6,001 nt of DNA from NCBI GenBank assembly GCA_025457805.1, contig JALOTR010000200.1, positions 1 through 6,001 of the forward strand, read 5' to 3'. The notes under the pieces were generated by a model that did no database searches, was not told where the DNA came from, and worked only from the letters and a program-made list of their open reading frames with translations. This document shows positions 5,361-6,001 of the stretch, piece by piece (the first letter of the stretch is position 1; the number at the start of each line of letters is the position of its first letter). The position numbers and the translations under genes are program-made. The stretch is from Akkermansiaceae bacterium (GTDB lineage: Bacteria; Verrucomicrobiota; Verrucomicrobiia; Verrucomicrobiales; Akkermansiaceae).

Positions 5361-5677
5361 TCGTTATACGCATGAAGTTTGATCTCATAGAGGATGTCGT
5401 GAGTCTAACGGACTTCGCCCGCAACACGAAACAGCACGCCAAGGAATTCGCCGAGGGCGGGCGGGCGCGAATTCTCACCCAGAATGGCAAGGCATCGGTG
5501 GTGGTTCTTTCGCTGGATGCTTTTCAACAAATGGCGCAAGATGCGGAAGAATACCGAATGGATCTGAGGCTTCGCGCTGCCGTGGAAAGTTATGCTGCGG
5601 GGAAATCCGGCGCACCGGCGAAGACCGTGATGGGCAGGATCCGCAAAAGGGCAGCACAACGACGGGCAGCAAAGTGA
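5354..5677 (+). CDS. Phd/YefM family antitoxin (toxin partner truncated)
   Basis: A 107-aa protein whose first two thirds fit the Phd/YefM DNA-binding fold: SLTDFARNTKQHAKEF (17-32), then RARILTQNGKASVVVLSLDAF (38-58) with the conserved NGK turn. The C-terminal tail is strongly basic and alanine-rich (AKTVMGRIRKRAAQRRAAK), longer and more positive than in most Phd proteins. Such antitoxins bind a RelE, YoeB or Doc-type toxin and repress their operon. The start is uncertain: the ATG at 5372 (MKFDLIEDVV) is just as likely, because the six extra residues include a rare ATA codon and the palindrome at 5343-5360 would otherwise cover the start. The stop TGA lies within GTGATG, overlapping the start of the toxin remnant. 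It lies 57 bp after the ATPase stop and may share its transcript. Confidence 0.85.
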   Translation: MCFVIRMKFDLIEDVVSLTDFARNTKQHAKEFAEGGRARILTQNGKASVVVLSLDAFQQMAQDAEEYRMDLRLRAAVESYAAGKSGAPAKTVMGRIRKRAAQRRAAK

Positions 5678-5760
5678 TGGACTACCAGTTGCTGCTTTCG
5701 GCTGAGGCGGAGCGCTGTAGCCACAACTCCGTCACGGCCGGGCTTCTCGGATCTTGCTGA
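5677..5760 (+). pseudogene. Truncated RelE/ParE-type toxin remnant downstream of the Phd antitoxin
   Basis: The ATG at 5677 (or the GTG at 5674) overlaps the antitoxin stop in the manner of an intact TA operon. The first residues, MDYQLLLSAEAE, look like the opening strand of a RelE/ParE toxin (M.Y.L..S.EAE). After about codon 12 the resemblance ends, and the frame stops at TGA 5758-5760 after 27 residues; neither other frame restores a toxin. The rest of the gene was apparently lost by deletion or by insertion of other sequence near 5710-5715. The antitoxin would then be an orphan. The call rests on a very short match plus the operon position. Confidence 0.5.
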
Positions 5761-5845
5761 TTCACCGGAGGCTTCTGGAACCGAATTAGAAGAAGCGATC
5801 CAACTTGCTGTGTTGGCTGGAGTTGATTTGACTATTGAAAAATGA
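5678..5845 (+). other. Open frame without a start codon, possibly the tail of an unknown gene
   Basis: From the TGA at 5675 to the TGA at 5843-5845, a second plus-strand frame stays open for 55 codons. Its end, reading TELEEAIQLAVLAGVDLTIEK, looks like real protein, and its stop overlaps the next gene's start as ATGA, as in an operon. Its beginning overlaps the toxin remnant and does not look like natural coding. One reading is that it is the 3' end of a gene whose 5' part was lost at the same junction that cut the toxin. I do not recognise the product, and it may be non-coding. Confidence 0.25.
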
Positions 5846-6001
5846 AACCGGTCAGACACTTCCTTTCGGTTAGCGTGCTTTCATTGGCACATGCCTTTTC
5901 TGCATCATTTCCAGAGCTGAAGCCGGCTGCTGAAGATGGTGGCAGCTTGCGGCTCACCGGCACTGCCTACTGGCCGACATCAGCCCTTCACCCCGCCGCC
6001 G
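5842..6001 (+). CDS. Secreted protein of unknown function, 5' end only
   Basis: Fifty-three codons are visible before the window ends. They begin with a likely Sec signal peptide: MKPVRHFL with basic residues, a hydrophobic SVSVLSLAHAF stretch, and a probable cut after A21 (AFSA before SFPEL). The mature part starts with SFPELKPAAEDGGSLRLTGTAYW, which gives no recognisable domain. The ATG overlaps the stop of the open frame upstream (ATGA) and has no clear ribosome site, which suggests coupled translation or a different start. The reading frame is clean to the edge. Confidence 0.55.
   Translation, partial: MKPVRHFLSVSVLSLAHAFSASFPELKPAAEDGGSLRLTGTAYWPTSALHPAA

Noticed and set aside
5590..5859. 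An 89-aa minus-strand open frame over the junction region.
   Set aside because: It overlaps the antitoxin end and the secreted-protein start, with no ribosome site or recognisable motif; treated as a shadow frame.

Overview
The window looks like an accessory stretch of a moderately GC-rich bacterial chromosome. My best guess is Verrucomicrobiota: Shine-Dalgarno sites are weak or absent before most genes, a PNPase-tail fragment ends in a verrucomicrobial-looking sequence, and the left end holds a short-period ACTGATT repeat of a kind I associate with that and related phyla. This is recollection, not a database match.

Left part (1-2512). Bases 1-266 carry no gene. They hold a roughly 135-bp inverted-repeat element (72-208) and a small palindrome (221-238). 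Next is an M20-family Zn-dependent amidohydrolase of the N-carbamoyl-amino-acid hydrolase / allantoate amidohydrolase type (267-1577, +). It converges, with a 17-bp gap, on a homocysteine S-methyltransferase-family gene (1595-2512, -). Both look intact and metabolic.

Middle part (2628-4079, all minus strand). Two complete type II toxin-antitoxin operons lie in tandem, antitoxin first, each with a 4-bp stop/start overlap. TA1 is an addiction-module antitoxin (2933-3154) with a RelE/ParE toxin (2628-2936). TA2 is a small acidic antitoxin (3589-3777) with a ParE-like toxin (3305-3592). TA2 is bracketed by two near-identical terminator hairpins with GNRA loops. The upstream hairpin belongs to a broken piece of pnp (3874-4079), the end of the PNPase S1 domain, whose stop appears to be lost by a one-base deletion.

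Right part (4104-6001, all plus strand). A 39-bp imperfect palindrome sits directly before an AAA_14/DUF4143 ATPase (4145-5296). A Phd/YefM antitoxin (5354-5677) follows, whose partner toxin survives only as about a dozen recognisable residues (5677-5760). An open frame of unknown nature (5678-5845) then overlaps the start of a secreted protein that runs off the window (5842-6001).

Overall, 2.6-5.8 kb reads as a small toxin-antitoxin and DUF4143 island built around a truncated housekeeping gene. I see no clearly new multi-gene system. The most useful leads are the palindromes at the module starts, the duplicated terminator, the pnp breakpoint and the orphaned antitoxin.
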